Notes under the pieces: model-generated
What the model was told of the DNA's origin: nothing
The model's database searches: none
The model's input: the letters and a program-made list of their open reading frames with translations, nothing else
Shown here: piece by piece, positions 22,203-33,700 of the stretch
Numbering within the stretch: the first letter of the stretch is position 1
Layout of the letters: the number at the start of each line of letters is the position of its first letter
Program-made: the position numbers and the translations under genes
Source: Basidiobolus meristosporus CBS 931.73
Lineage: Eukaryota > Basidiobolomycota > Basidiobolomycetes > Basidiobolales > Basidiobolaceae
NCBI GenBank assembly: GCA_002104905.1
Contig: MCFE01000327.1
Coordinates: 30,341-94,340 of the forward strand
Direction: 5' to 3'
DNA: 64,000 nt

Positions 22203-22357
22203 AGCATTTATACAAGATTTGGCAATAAGGTGCCCACTACTTCCACCAAGATATTCAGCTAAAAATTGAATGAAAAACACCAGCAAAATGCCAGCAAAAT
22301 ATAGTTGGAATACCAACTGATAGTCAGATAAGTTCCAAGTATGATATTTTTTGTATG
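22203..22357. mobile_element. MITE copy 3 (partial), abutting copy 2
   Basis: Its reverse complement follows the left half of copy 1, from aaaaaatatcatacttggaac through ttttgctggtgttttt to ggtggaagtagtgggca. It stops exactly where copy 2 begins, which suggests that copy 2 inserted into it. Confidence 0.65.
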
Positions 22358-22449
22358 GCTCAGGATCTTGATGGAAACCTTGGAGATATGAAAAGTGATC
22401 AAGAAAGCAGATAGATTGTGAAAACCCCAGGATGGATCCTCCATCAATC

Positions 22450-24171
22450 AAGCACCCCGATGGTACACCTGGGGCATAGAAAATTCCTACCACTCCAAAT
22501 CAGTCCATTTTTTGCCAATCAGCAAGTATATTGGCTGCAAATGAAATGTGGAATCGATCCCATCATTACCGCCATGCATCCGGGCGGAGTGGAAATGGTG
22601 ATTATCGGGTGGATTGCCAATCGACACTTCGAATGGTGGATAGCAGCAAATGTGCTCCGCAAGCGCGTTGCTGCTTGACCGGAAATAGATGACCCGGCTT
22701 GTGCACCCCTCCAGATGGCCGGATCTTGCTTAGCCCAGGGGGAATCACTGGATCGGTTGGGCTCGAACTCGGCAATGATATCCCTTCAGAGGGTTAGTCG
22801 AGTCACTCAGACCTTCACTCAACCTTAAGTAGTGATGATGAATGAACAGCCTCGGTGTATAGTGGTGTTTAGTTCTGTGAGGCCGCAGTATCAGTTCGAC
22901 CAAGCCGTTGCGGAAATGCCGAGTCACCCTACGCTTTCCCCACCCAAACCAAATTCAAAGTTGATGCACGCATCCAGGCTGGATGATCCCGATGGTCACA
23001 CCTCATCAAATCCGGCACCCCACTTTTCCGGGGATGGTGGACATCAATATATGCACCAAGGTGAGTCAATTGTTGCGATTTGCGTGCGGCAACGTTGCTG
23101 ATACAACCTAGCACACATTCATGGGATGAAGGACAATTCACGAAATGATAAGTCGGGTGGGTTACACCAGTCCGAGCGTCGGCTGGCATCCTGTGGGAGG
23201 AGGGCGAAGCCAGCTTCGGGTAAAGCGCGGCAGGTATGGTGGGAGGAATCTGTTGGTCCATGGTGTCGACATGGGGTTGCTGCCCGGCCTTTCCAAATCT
23301 CCCCCGAGGATGAAGCATCCCGTTGACAAGAGTCTATGCAGGTGACCGTTTACGAAAGGGTGACACCCACCTTTTCCTAGCTGCGATCTAGGATTGATTT
23401 TGGGTGGTTTGGAACTCCGCGAGACAATGTATCGACGGTTCTTTACATTCGGGAACTGGGATTCGCAACATAAATTACGAAATCAATGCTGCTGGATAAA
23501 GGGAGCATCCATCTTGGCCAGGAATGGCAATTGATGGTATGAGAGAATGGTGTGGGTTCACAAAGGGAGAGGAGATACTTTTAGCTGCATGTTGAGCCTC
23601 TCATCTCCAGTGTGATAGGGAGACCCAGCCATGTGGAAACCAGCTCTATACCGGATGACTACCAACACCGAGGAACAGGTTCGTTTGATTAGCACGTTTG
23701 ATTGACCATTGATGTTGGTGTAAGTGAAGCCGAAGGTATCAACCATAGTTCCATAATATACTCGGTTGCTGAGACCCCCTATTCGTTGCATATTATGGCC
23801 TTTCGAGCTGGGTGCGAAGTGCTTGATTGCTGTATAATTTGCGATGGCAGTGGTAGTGAATGCTAACCAGGCCATACAGAGATATACAGAGAGATAAATC
23901 GTTTCGTTTAGCGCTATTGTTATGCGGTGTCACCATAGCACTACTCTACGCTTCCCTGCCTACCAATCAAGCTCGGTCTGCTTCCTAACTAGGTGCTCTT
24001 ATCAGGTACCACTGGAAGACACATTGTATAACCCGGCCACTCGATTGTGCCAGTGACTACCTGTTCTTTGACACCGATGAGTGAGTCTTGGCCATCCGAA
24101 GGGATTCTCCTTAAAAGCCGGGACCAGACGCATACCATCTTGGTAGGTTTCTTACGCTTCACACAATCCTC
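22450..24171. other. No recognisable gene; start of higher-GC single-copy region
   Basis: Base composition changes around 22550 from the AT-rich repeats to a more balanced sequence. Open frames here (for example 22929-23318 on -, 129 codons, and 23558-23875 on -, 105 codons) show no signal peptide or domain that I recognise. A tRNA-like scrap near 22747-22826 is discussed under rejected items. Confidence 0.4.
23558..23875 (-). CDS. Hypothetical protein, 105 aa (doubtful)
   Basis: An open frame of 105 codons in the single-copy region upstream of the first chitin deacetylase gene. The product starts MAWLAFTTTAIANYTAIKH and has a TFGFTYTNINGQSNVLI stretch with alternating hydrophobic residues. 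I do not recognise it. There is no clear signal peptide, and no TATA box decides the start. It could be a small gene, the last exon of a longer one or a chance frame. Confidence 0.25.
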   Translation of the reverse strand: MAWLAFTTTAIANYTAIKHFAPSSKGHNMQRIGGLSNRVYYGTMVDTFGFTYTNINGQSNVLIKRTCSSVLVVIRYRAGFHMAGSPYHTGDERLNMQLKVSPLPL

Positions 24172-25323
24172 ATGAAGTCATTCCATCTCCTGATTATTGC
24201 ACTGGCTGCATTGTCCATCCAGGCCGTTCCTTTGGAGAAGCACGCCAATCTGGCACCCCGTGAGATCAAAGGCTCAACGGCTTCTCCCACCTCGAGTGTG
24301 TCCAGCGTGTACGTATCCCAGAGTCCAACCTCTTCCGCAGGAACCACCTCGCACGCTAGCTCCACCCTAGCACCTGCGAACTCCTCGGCCGCCACCAACA
24401 CCCCCACCCCACCGACCAGCCTCGCCCCGAATGCTTTGAGATATCTCGATGAACAATGCGGGGCCCAATACGGTTCATGCGCACCTGGACTGTGCTGCAG
24501 CCAATGGGGATGGTGTGGATACACTTCGGACCATTGCAACTCAGGCTGCCAGAAGAATTACGGCGCCTGCGACGACAAAATAGAGGCGGAAGTGATTACC
24601 AGATGTACGGCCCCTGGCACGTTTGCCGTGACCTTCGACGATGGACCCAGCGTCCTCACCTCAGGCCTGCTGGACTATCTGGATACGGAGAAGGTGAAGG
24701 CGACCTTCTTCGTCAACGGACTTAACCAGAAGAATGCCGACACGAAGAACCCGATCCTGAGTATCTACCAACTGCAGGATGTGGTGAAGCGGGCCTACGA
24801 CTCTGGGCATCAGATTTGCTCCCACACCTGGGCCCACACTGACCTGATCACCGTCGACGAGGACGAGGCCGTCTACGAGATGACCAGACTCAACTACGCC
24901 TTCACCAAGGTCCTTGGTAAGGTCCCTACCTGCATGAGGCCACCTTACGGCGATACCGACGCCCCCGCGCGGAAGATCCTCAAGCGTATGGGGTACACTG
25001 TGGTCACCTGGAATGTCGACCCTGTGGACTGGGACCCTGCCAACACCATTGATGAGATGTATCAGGAATACATTGGCCAAACCGGATCCACCGACCCCAA
25101 GGTCGGGAGATTCATTTCGTTGAACCATGACGTCTGGAACACCACCGCCGACTTCAGACCTGAGAACTACCCCAAGACCATACCACTTGCCCAGCGGGCC
25201 ATCCAGTACCTCAAGGGCCGGGGCTGGAAGCTGGTGAATCTTGCCGATTGCCTGCAAACCGGGCCCCTCTATCGCGATGCCAACCCATCCGATAGCAGCT
25301 GCGGTGACGAGGATTGCGTCTAA
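24172..25323 (+). CDS. Secreted chitin deacetylase with CBM18 domain
   Basis: A family CE4 polysaccharide deacetylase, which removes acetyl groups from chitin in the cell wall or septum to give chitosan. The 383-aa product has a signal peptide (residues 1-18, LIIALAALSIQA then VP), a Ser/Thr/Pro-rich linker (34-84), a hevein-type CBM18 chitin-binding domain (96-133, eight Cys, CCSQWGWCGYTSDHC), and the NodB domain (about 145-360). All five catalytic motifs are present: TFDDGP (154-159), SHTWAH (217-222), RPPYG (256-260), DPVDW (283-287) and LNHD (317-320), so the metal and catalytic residues are kept. A Cys pair closes the C-terminus (SSCGDEDC). No intron is needed. An AATAAA lies at 25397-25402. 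It is convergent with a paralogue 129 bp away. Confidence 0.95.
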   Translation: MKSFHLLIIALAALSIQAVPLEKHANLAPREIKGSTASPTSSVSSVYVSQSPTSSAGTTSHASSTLAPANSSAATNTPTPPTSLAPNALRYLDEQCGAQYGSCAPGLCCSQWGWCGYTSDHCNSGCQKNYGACDDKIEAEVITRCTAPGTFAVTFDDGPSVLTSGLLDYLDTEKVKATFFVNGLNQKNADTKNPILSIYQLQDVVKRAYDSGHQICSHTWAHTDLITVDEDEAVYEMTRLNYAFTKVLGKVPTCMRPPYGDTDAPARKILKRMGYTVVTWNVDPVDWDPANTIDEMYQEYIGQTGSTDPKVGRFISLNHDVWNTTADFRPENYPKTIPLAQRAIQYLKGRGWKLVNLADCLQTGPLYRDANPSDSSCGDEDCV

Positions 25324-25336
25324 CCCTAACCCTAGC
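25321..25336. repeat. Interstitial telomere-like motif
   Basis: TAACCCTAACCCTAGC starts exactly at the stop codon of the first chitin deacetylase. It is two telomere units in the C-strand orientation, opposite to the TTAGGG repeats at 61-64 kb. Confidence 0.6.
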
Positions 25337-25452
25337 CACCAGAGTGCAGATGATTCTAGGAACCCGGTGGATTCTATATTTATTTCTTAGTAGTTTAATA
25401 AAGGTATCTTGGATATAGCATCGCTTGGCGGCAATGGGTTATTTACAGACGG

Positions 25453-26487
25453 CTAAGGGCACGGGTTGGAACCACACCTTTGGTCCGAGGGGGTGGGGTC
25501 ACGGTAGAGTGGTGGCTGGCCAAGGCACGATGCCAGGTTGGTCAGGCGCCAACCCCGACTCTCCAAGTACTCCACCAGCCTCTGGGCGAGCGGAATGACC
25601 TTGGGGTAGCTTTCGGGGCGGAAATCCGCGGTGGTGTTCCATACATCATGGTTCAAGGAGATGAACTTCCCGAGAGTGGGATCGGCGTTGCCAGCCTGGT
25701 CCACAAACGCCTGGAACATCTGGTCGATGGAGTTCGCGGGATTCCAGTCCACGGGATCTACGTTCCAATTCACCACGGTGTAGCCCATGCGCTTCAGGAT
25801 TTTCAGGGATATGGGGTCGGTGCTTCCGTAGGGCGGGCGTATACAGGTGGGGACTTTGTTGAGAATGGTGGCGAACGCGTGGTTCAGACTGGACACCTCA
25901 TAGGTGATGTTGTACTCGTTCGCCTTGGAAAGATCCACATGCCCCCAGGTGTGAGAGCAGATCTGATGGCCAGCTCTGTAGGCGCGCTGGACCACATCGG
26001 ACAGCTCGTAGATACTCAAGATCGGGTTCAGTGTGTTGTAGCTCTTCCAGTTCAGCCCATTCATGAAGAAGGTGGCGGTCACATTTTTGGCCGCAAGGTA
26101 GTCCAGCAGGCCTGTGGTGAGCACACTTGGGCCATCGTCGAAGGTGAGGGCAAAGGTACCCGGTACGGTACATCCAGTGTTGACCGTGGCCATGGCTCCA
26201 TTGTCGCAAGCCCCGTATTGGGATTGGCAGCCAGTTGCGCAATAGTCGGAGGTGTATCCACAAAAGCCGTACGAACTACAGCAAAGCCCAGCAGCACATG
26301 ATCCAATTCCGTTTCCGCAGGATTGATCCAAATACCGTGGTGTTGTGGTCGTCATTGGGTCAGCTCCCCTCTTTCGATGCCCAACGGCGTAGTCTATCGA
26401 ACTGGATGTCACCGGGATGTATGCGGCGGTGGACAAGCTCACCAAAGCCGAGCATATGGCGATCTGGGGGACTAGCTTCAGTAACAT
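25453..26487 (-). CDS. Secreted chitin deacetylase with CBM18 domain, paralogue
   Basis: A second CE4 chitin deacetylase, with the same domain order as its neighbour but a shorter linker. The start is taken at the second Met (26487), because it gives a clean signal peptide (MLLKLVPQIAICSALVSLST then AAYIP). The upstream Met at 26523 would put 12 polar residues ahead of it. The product is 344 aa. CBM18 spans residues 57-94 (CCSSYGFCGYTSDYC). Catalytic motifs are LTFDDGP, CSHTWGHVD, RPPYG, DPVDW and LNHD. An H(S/T)xxxH zinc triad and the basic Asp are all kept. There are several N-glycosylation sequons (NVT, NIT, NTT). It is tail-to-tail with the other gene, so the 3' UTRs probably overlap. Confidence 0.94.
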   Translation of the reverse strand: MLLKLVPQIAICSALVSLSTAAYIPVTSSSIDYAVGHRKRGADPMTTTTPRYLDQSCGNGIGSCAAGLCCSSYGFCGYTSDYCATGCQSQYGACDNGAMATVNTGCTVPGTFALTFDDGPSVLTTGLLDYLAAKNVTATFFMNGLNWKSYNTLNPILSIYELSDVVQRAYRAGHQICSHTWGHVDLSKANEYNITYEVSSLNHAFATILNKVPTCIRPPYGSTDPISLKILKRMGYTVVNWNVDPVDWNPANSIDQMFQAFVDQAGNADPTLGKFISLNHDVWNTTADFRPESYPKVIPLAQRLVEYLESRGWRLTNLASCLGQPPLYRDPTPSDQRCGSNPCP

Positions 26488-26559
26488 GGTGTCAAATGTT
26501 GAATCGCACTGAAAATGCTGCAAAGCTGAGGAAGCGACCCACCGGTTGAGGCGGGCATT

Positions 26560-29435
26560 TATTTAATTCTCGGACTAGGACCATCAGGCCAGAATGCTAC
26601 GTAGCATGTGGCCACCGATATTAAAACGGTGCCAACTTACCGTATTTGGTGTGCGCTATGCTGGCAACTTGGTATGGGAACGTCCTATCACCGTTCTCCT
26701 TGATGAATCGCTGCATCCATAGCTATACCCGAGCCAACTAAAAATAGTTCCCTCTGATCCAATCAGAGATCCGTTGGCGAGCCAAATGGTTAGAAATTTT
26801 TACGACGATTGCTCAGGATGGCATCCCCAGTACCATGATCTAGCCCAATCGATACGGTATGCATTCACCGTAGACCCCAGAGTCGCATTTGGAAGCAGTG
26901 CGTCTTTGTATTGGGCGGCAACCCAAATCACCACCGCATCGTCCCCTTGCCACATCCGCCCATTGGTCTTCCCAAATTGGGCAAGCGACCATGTACCAAA
27001 ATAGCGCTCCGATTACGAGGCGACTGCGATGCCACAAGGTTGCTGCCCATGGGGCATCTAGGAGTTCGCATTCTCAACGCCAACCGAAAAAAGATCCTGG
27101 CACCATGGAAGTATGGAAGCAGGGTGCCGGATTTGCTATCTTCCATGCATTAGCGTTCCACACGATCGTTGCAGTTCAAGCGCCATCTGCACGCGATATC
27201 TGTACTGATATTGTACAGGACCAGCCTTCCTGTTAGTTGGATGCAAACAAGTCTCTACGTCAGGTCGCTTGGGTATCTCTTTCCCGGGGCAGCATCCGTT
27301 GCAGTAGGATCCGGACGGACTCTCCACAGAGAGCTTCGCATTAGATGAATGTAAAACTTTGTTATCGTGTTTAACGCTTCGGTGGGTACAGTTGGTGGAG
27401 TAATCTCGCCAGGAAACCGTATTTGGCAAATACGTACTCTGGCTAATTGCGGAAGGGTTTGGTGCAGGCTGATTGGGACGCGACGGATCCACATGGTCAC
27501 CCGTTTGCTATCCAACTCTTGTCAGATCCCAAGTCTGTTTGAAGTGAGCTCGTATGGCTCACCAAAACCTCATTGTAGGGTATCCACCAAACAGTGAAAT
27601 TACGAATGGTACGGGGTTCGTGTTGATCCTGAGAACGGAAGCCACACATGCAAATGATGACACTCTAGAATTGAACTAAGCCAGACAGTCAAGTTACACA
27701 GCAAAAACCCCATGCCAACCACCCCTTTGTCACTTTTCCAGGGATTCCCAGATGCCTCCTCTACATCCTATACAAGCGTGTTCCCAGAACGTTTGCTACC
27801 ACAGACACCCAGTTGCTCAGGAGATGCAACACGTCTTGAGCAGGCACTCAACAACCTGGTGCCAGATGTGGTGGTGCTTGGTAGTTAATGGTGGATCCAC
27901 TCTTCCACAGCTTCAAGAACTCATGGTGCAGTGATTCTCAGGAATGGCGGTATTGATAGTGAGAGATTTGGATGAATTTCACAGCGGAGTTACACACCAT
28001 CATTTTACCAAGATGCTTATCTTCCACCTGCCATAAATGGCTCCACCAAGCATAAGAGTGCATGCTTCCAGTGACATAAAATCGTATCAAAAATACAGCC
28101 TAGTCCCAATACCTAGAATGGAAATCAACACCACCGCCAGTCACACCTGGCGACATTCGGTTACTGCTTGGTCAATATGTCTAGCGCCAGAATGGGCCAT
28201 AGGTCTATCTAGGCGTACGGCCCCTAAGATTCAGGAGTTTAACCTTTAAACTTTGCGCATGTCATTTCCATCGATCCATCCCCTTTGGACAAATCAGGCC
28301 CTAGGGCATGCCTCCCATATTGGGATACCCTCCGATAAGCCTGTGAGAGAATTGCTCTTAGCATTGAGTGATGTCGTCAAATTACACATCATGGATCGCC
28401 TGGCGGAGTCCTTTCTTGACGTGAGTCGATGGAGAGGAAGGAATACCCCAAGAGCTGTGATGTCCGTAGACCGTATGCAGACCGAAGCGTGTATATCTGT
28501 CTATCTCAGACCCTCTGTTGATAGTAGTCTGCTTCCACCAAACAAATAAAATGTGTAACATAGGAGCGTTGGAAGGTTCATCGCAGTGGGAAGGGCTGGG
28601 TAGATAGTACTGTATACATCGGCCGATGGCTTCCGGTGTGGAAATTGGTGGCCATGATGGACGCTCAAGTTGAGTGCACAGTTTGCCAGCTGGCCATACA
28701 AACCTCCCGGAAACACGCAGCAGTACTACTAGTCCATACACAGTTTTCCGAAATGTTCATCAACACTGGATCATATACTGGTATGGGCTGTGGTCCGTAT
28801 CGCTTACCTTCAAGATAAGGTACACATCGAGCATTATGGAGGCTAATGACATATCATCATCCATCGTTTCCCAAAATTGCATGATAATTAGCTGGATTCG
28901 CACCGTTGCCTGTAGCAATAAGTGAACAAATGATCGCGATCACTCCCAGCTAACTTGACGGATATCCAATGCGTGCATATGGTTTCAAAGCCCCAACCTA
29001 ACTGCACTACTGCTCGAAGGACGCAAGCTGATACTCCCATTGGTTATCTCCGACTGTTGGGACAGTAAACCGAAAATGGCATACGCACTTGACGCTTTGA
29101 TGTGCATTACCGTTGGAAAGATGCTGGACGCATCTTCCAAGAGCTTGTTATGAACCTGGAGCACCTAGAATTCATCTCTTCAGAGTCTTCGGGGATCATA
29201 GCTTTGACTGCCTGCAGGATGATTATATCCTTGCTATGCCCCAGATGCCTCGTTCGATTCAAATGAGTTCTTGGCAACCCTTTTTAAGGCCGAACCACAA
29301 ATGAAGCACTAACCTGGATAGCTAGATTGGTTTTTAGTTGGGTGCATACCAGTGACAATTATGGATTTCCGGCACCGCGATTTTCCCAAAACTTGTTTGC
29401 CAAGACGTATGGTTCGCGTTAGCTGGTCATTGTCG
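26560..29435. other. Long intergenic region without a recognisable gene
   Basis: About 2.9 kb between the second deacetylase and the esterase. Overlapping open frames occur on both strands around 26.8-27.5 kb and 28.2-28.7 kb, but none has a signal peptide or known motif. A 59-codon frame at 27712-27891 (MPTTPLSLFQGFPDASSTSY...) has no recognisable relative. It is single-copy in this window and shows no transposon remnant. Confidence 0.4.
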
Positions 29436-29445
29436 TATATATAAA
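29436..29445 (+). promoter_or_regulatory. TATA box of the esterase gene
   Basis: TATATATAAA, 56 bases before the start codon at 29501. Confidence 0.65.
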
Positions 29446-29500
29446 GCGTTACCAAGAGCAAATACCGCAAACTAAACACACCGCTTGCCTTTACACGCCC

Positions 29501-30619
29501 ATGAAGACTCTCTTTTCCATTGCGCTCCCCATAGCTGCATTGATGACTCTGCGCAACGTGGCTCCTCAGGAGCTTTCTCTACCTGAACCCTCTGGCCCAT
29601 TCAAGGTTGGCACAGTCGCATTAAAGCTGCTTGACTCTAGCCGGATGGACCCCTACGCTCCGAATGCCCAGAAGCGTGAGTTGATGATCCAGATATACTA
29701 TCCTACCAGGAACACCCAATACTCGACCATTTCACCGTATATGCCCCATGCTACGGCTCAGTTTATAAGCCATGAGATTGGGCTGCCCAATAACACCCTG
29801 CAGCGTGTTCAGACTGCAGTCTACCAGGGCGCCCCCATAGCAAATGCCAATCTACCAGTCGTTATCTTCTCGCCAGCTATAACAACATCCCGCCTGGTCT
29901 ATGCGGCATTGCTGTCCGATCTAGCAAGTCGCGGCTACCTTGTGGCCTCCATCGATCACCCTTACGATGCAGATGTGGTGCAATTTCCTGGTGGGAAGAT
30001 GGTGTTCGGAGTTCTTGGTGGTGATATAACCATTGATCAGATCAACCTGGCTGTGGAGGTTCGTGCGGCGGATGCCAGCTTTGTAATCAACCAGCTGGGG
30101 TCTAGGGAGATCCTGAAACACATCCCCGCATTACACAGGAGGCTAGACGTTCGCCAAGTTGTGATGCTGGGCCATTCCCTGGGAGGAGCGAGCGCTGCCA
30201 CCGCCATCATAAAGGACTCGCGCATTGTAGCAGGTGCCAATTTCGACGGAACATTTAGAGGACCTGCGGTGGATATAGGCTTGGACAGGCCCTTCCTCAT
30301 CATGAGCCGTACCCAACACAACAGGACCACCGATGAGAGCTGGGCCAAAATGTGGTCCAACCTGCGATCCTACAAACTGCAGCTCAAATTAGCCAATTCT
30401 GAGCACTATACATTTTCCGACTTCCCGGTGCTTGCCAGCCTGGTGAATCTCACCAGCCCGGAGATAGTGGAAAAAATTGGGGCCATCAATGGACTTCGGT
30501 CATTGAAAATCCAGAGCACCTACATAGCTGCCTATTTAAAGTACATCTTCCGCCGTAAGCGTGATTCTATTCTGGTGGGGCCTGACAAGAGGTATCCAGA
30601 GATCACCTTTGACTTTTGA
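29501..30619 (+). CDS. Secreted PAF-acetylhydrolase-like esterase
   Basis: An alpha/beta-hydrolase of the platelet-activating-factor acetylhydrolase (isoform II) type, which cleaves short or oxidised acyl groups from phospholipids. The true substrate here is unknown. The 372-aa product has an N-terminal hydrophobic signal (MKTLFSIALPIAALMTL). The fold starts with IQIYYPT and LPVVIFSPA. The nucleophile elbow is GHSLGG (Ser226), the Asp is in ANFDGTF (Asp249), and the His is in SEHYTFSDF (His302), which has the spacing and the FSDF signature of this family. It is intact and intronless. A TATA box lies 56 bp upstream and an AATAAA at 30701-30706. It stands alone, with long non-coding flanks. Alternatives are related lipases of the chlorophyllase or dienelactone-hydrolase type, but the EH-x-FSDF motif favours PAF-AH. 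Confidence 0.88.
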   Translation: MKTLFSIALPIAALMTLRNVAPQELSLPEPSGPFKVGTVALKLLDSSRMDPYAPNAQKRELMIQIYYPTRNTQYSTISPYMPHATAQFISHEIGLPNNTLQRVQTAVYQGAPIANANLPVVIFSPAITTSRLVYAALLSDLASRGYLVASIDHPYDADVVQFPGGKMVFGVLGGDITIDQINLAVEVRAADASFVINQLGSREILKHIPALHRRLDVRQVVMLGHSLGGASAATAIIKDSRIVAGANFDGTFRGPAVDIGLDRPFLIMSRTQHNRTTDESWAKMWSNLRSYKLQLKLANSEHYTFSDFPVLASLVNLTSPEIVEKIGAINGLRSLKIQSTYIAAYLKYIFRRKRDSILVGPDKRYPEITFDF

Positions 30620-30700
30620 TTAGGGAACTCATCAGCCATGGAGCCTTGCTGCTATGTGCTAACCAAATAGCCTTGCCAAATATACTATATGCACCTCACA

Positions 30701-30706
30701 AATAAA
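30701..30706 (+). terminator. Polyadenylation signal of the esterase gene
   Basis: AATAAA, 82 bases after the stop codon. Confidence 0.5.
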
Positions 30707-30719
30707 TATTTGGCACACT

Positions 30720-33700
30720 CGTGTGAAGCGAACGATCGTGTTGAGTGGTTGGTGTTTAAGCCATTATCCAGGCCTCTACAAAAGGAGCGTGCACCCCGCT
30801 CACACTTTATCATCACAGACGTAATTGCCGGGCTGAGATTAGCAAATGGAGGCGGCGTAGATCAGTAGCCAACTCCACCAGATCCATGCCAAATTTTCCA
30901 AATGAGCTGAACTCAACTAGGATATTAGTTATGGTGATTGCCTACCCAATGAACACAGTAGCCATGATTCAAGATTTCGAAAGCCTACAAGAAAAATTTG
31001 AATAGATTCTCTCGCGCTAGTAAGATCCGGATTTGTGAGGTGATGATAACCCCTCACTGTTGCATAATGTATAGGCTGTGTATTCTACAGGCAGGTGCGA
31101 GCCAGGTAGCGCTTTTCACTGAAGAGTCACAAATAGCCAACCAAAACACAATCCAGAATCCGCGCCTTAAGAACCCCCGAAAGAATATCCGTCCCAGCTG
31201 GTTATCATCCCACACAGGCTCGAGCATTACCGCCCACATCAATGGGTGGAGCTGCGAACCGGTATTATCTATCAATACCAGTGGGAAACAAAGGGTAGAA
31301 AAAGATTGCTTGGCCATTACGGTTACCAAGCCTTATTGGTACCACGGAATTGGTGCACATTTTAGGCAGCATTGATTGGTGTGTAACTCGGGGATGGTTT
31401 GTCTGGAACTTTACCTAGGATCATAGTTCCCTTCGTTTCGGGGTGAAGTATCGGTTAGGAACAACAAAACAGGCGATTCTTTGTGAGCAAGAACCAGTGA
31501 TCCAGCTGGAGTCTTCCTGAATGACCATTAATATACTGCTCACACGTAATTGTTGGGCCCTCCGGCAGATTGGATGGCGGCCAGTAGTGTGCTGCATCCC
31601 AAAGCTAGCCTCGTATAAGAAAAACCTGTGTACCATCGATGTGCTGATTCGGATTTTATCCATTTTCAGAAACACACTATGAAATTTAATCAAGCATTTG
31701 GTGGGTTAGATCTTACAGATAAAAACAACTCTGACGCGGACATTGCACTGGTTATTTAGCTGATGACCCTGGTGAGTCGTATATCCCGCCTATATTATAC
31801 CATCGAGGATCTTCTTTATCCTTGCTATTCAGGTGTCGTAGGTCAATTATCACCCATTTGCTTCAGTTTGGCTGTTCCGATGTGGTTTGTACCGGAATAA
31901 TGCAGTCGAGTGCCATCGTGATTTTCCACTTGGTGTACTCTTACCGCTGACTAATACATATCTTGCGTAGAATCCTGATGGATTTCCCATTGCAAACAAT
32001 TGGCTTGAGTCTAGGTATGGTACGTATGATTGCACTGCTAATCTCTCTCACAATGGCGCAATCATCAAGTTGTGGAATAGTAGGCGTTCTATATTACGTT
32101 TGTAGATCATACGGATGATGAAAAAATCCTGGAAATCACTCAACGCCTTTGTGCATATTGCATTTTTGTACGTAACCTGCTTGTGCTGTTTGAAGCGAAT
32201 TAAGAGCATAACAACGTATGGTTTGATCTGCTTAGTCGTTACCGTATGTGATGCCATATCTCTGCTACCACTTGGGACTCCTGATGACCTTACTATGTCA
32301 TACCAACACCGCCGACCATATTAATGGAAGTTGACAATAGCTTGATACGTTTATAGTGACGTGATCATCAAGTGGCCGTTGCTACTCCTCAGTAAAGCAT
32401 CTTATGGTAGGCCTCATTTCATGTGAAATTCCATGCTGGAACCCCTCTGAAGCATGCGTCTGCTTCAAACATTCAGATTCTGTTGTATAACTCGATCCAT
32501 ACCTGAAATTTGCAAATATCTATTAGGGCCTCAATTTGCACTATACAATGTTTCCCTATTCCTTCGAGAATCCAGATGACTCACTAACAAAACTGCCCCC
32601 ACGTTGCCTGCACCTTTCCGTATCTTTTCTGAACTCACTCATATATTGGTCTTCATTACTTACTTTTGTATGCTTGACGATGAAAACATAACTCACTACC
32701 ATAGCTTTAGCAGTTATCAATTGGTGTTCTTACTGGGAGAATTGCGCTTGTTAGCATTCATATGTTGATATCTCGAGCCAACATGAATATCTGTTGGATT
32801 CTTAAAGTAACTCTATTCTTTCAGCACGAACTCATCTTGGTATGCCATTCCAGTGCGATATCTTATGCTGCACATCCCTAGTAAGAAAGACATTTGCCTA
32901 GCATTATGGTTGTTATGCATCATTGGCATATGAGAGCCTACCTATCACCTGTAGAACACATAGAAGCCATCCACCGTGATTGCTTTAAACTGTCAGGTCC
33001 AACTCAAATGCATAACTCAGACAGGTAGAAATGAGGCTATTGAAGAGTCCAGAAGACCATATGGCTAAAATGGGCTTGGAAGCTGGCGAGTTTCGATATG
33101 GCGTCAGAGTGAATAGTGTAGTGGCCACGTGGACGACGATTGGCGGTGGAATGCAGCTTTCCAGCTCTAGAGTATCATTGAGCACAGCAGACCAGTAACC
33201 GACCCCATGTCAGTCTATGTCGGATCAGGTGTATTCATTGGCAAGGAAAACGCCCTCGTTAATCGGTAAAAGTTGACTGAATATTAAACTGATGCATGCA
33301 CACCAATTTCTTCCTCTCGAATGCTTCAGTACACAACACTGGAATCACGCCACTCCTCCCGTCGTGAAGGCCGGGCAATCTCTAAGGATGGCTGAGGACA
33401 TGGAAACATCTACTAGCAAATACAATTTGCAAAAATGATATTAAATACATGGATCAATATTTTATAATGCCAAGGGTGGTGCACACCATGCTAACTAGGA
33501 ATGTCGGCTTAAGGAAACATCGTATCTGACACCACCAAGCGCCAAGTTTCATGGTTGCTTGCAAGTGTGGTTGTCACTTGGGGCGGCATTTAGCATGAAA
33601 ATCATTTGAAACCCAGTGAGCACACTGCGGTATCTCGTACCTCTGCCCTGCCACCCGGCTAGAGCGGCTACCGCCATCTCGACTCGACGTATGGAACTTC

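Noticed and set aside
1-22400. Clear signature of repeat-induced point mutation (RIP) in the transposons
   Set aside because: Some stops fit CGA to TGA or CAA to TAA changes, but dinucleotide ratios could not be computed, and many breaks are indels. TpA/ApT and (CpA+TpG)/(ApC+GpT) indices on aligned copies would decide it.
22747-22826. tRNA on the minus strand (GAGTTCGAGCCC with a CTCTGAAGGG anticodon-like arm)
   Set aside because: The anticodon stem cannot form five pairs with a proper T33, and the T stem and acceptor compete for the same bases. It is too poor to call.
25321-25336. Chromosome end or telomere-healing site at the chitin deacetylase stop codon
   Set aside because: Only two units, in the orientation opposite to the repeats at 61 kb, with unique sequence and an intact gene on both sides.
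26774-28925. Protein genes in the region between the second deacetylase and the esterase
   Set aside because: Frames overlap on both strands, and none has a recognisable domain, signal peptide or promoter. Open frames of this size arise by chance at this GC content.
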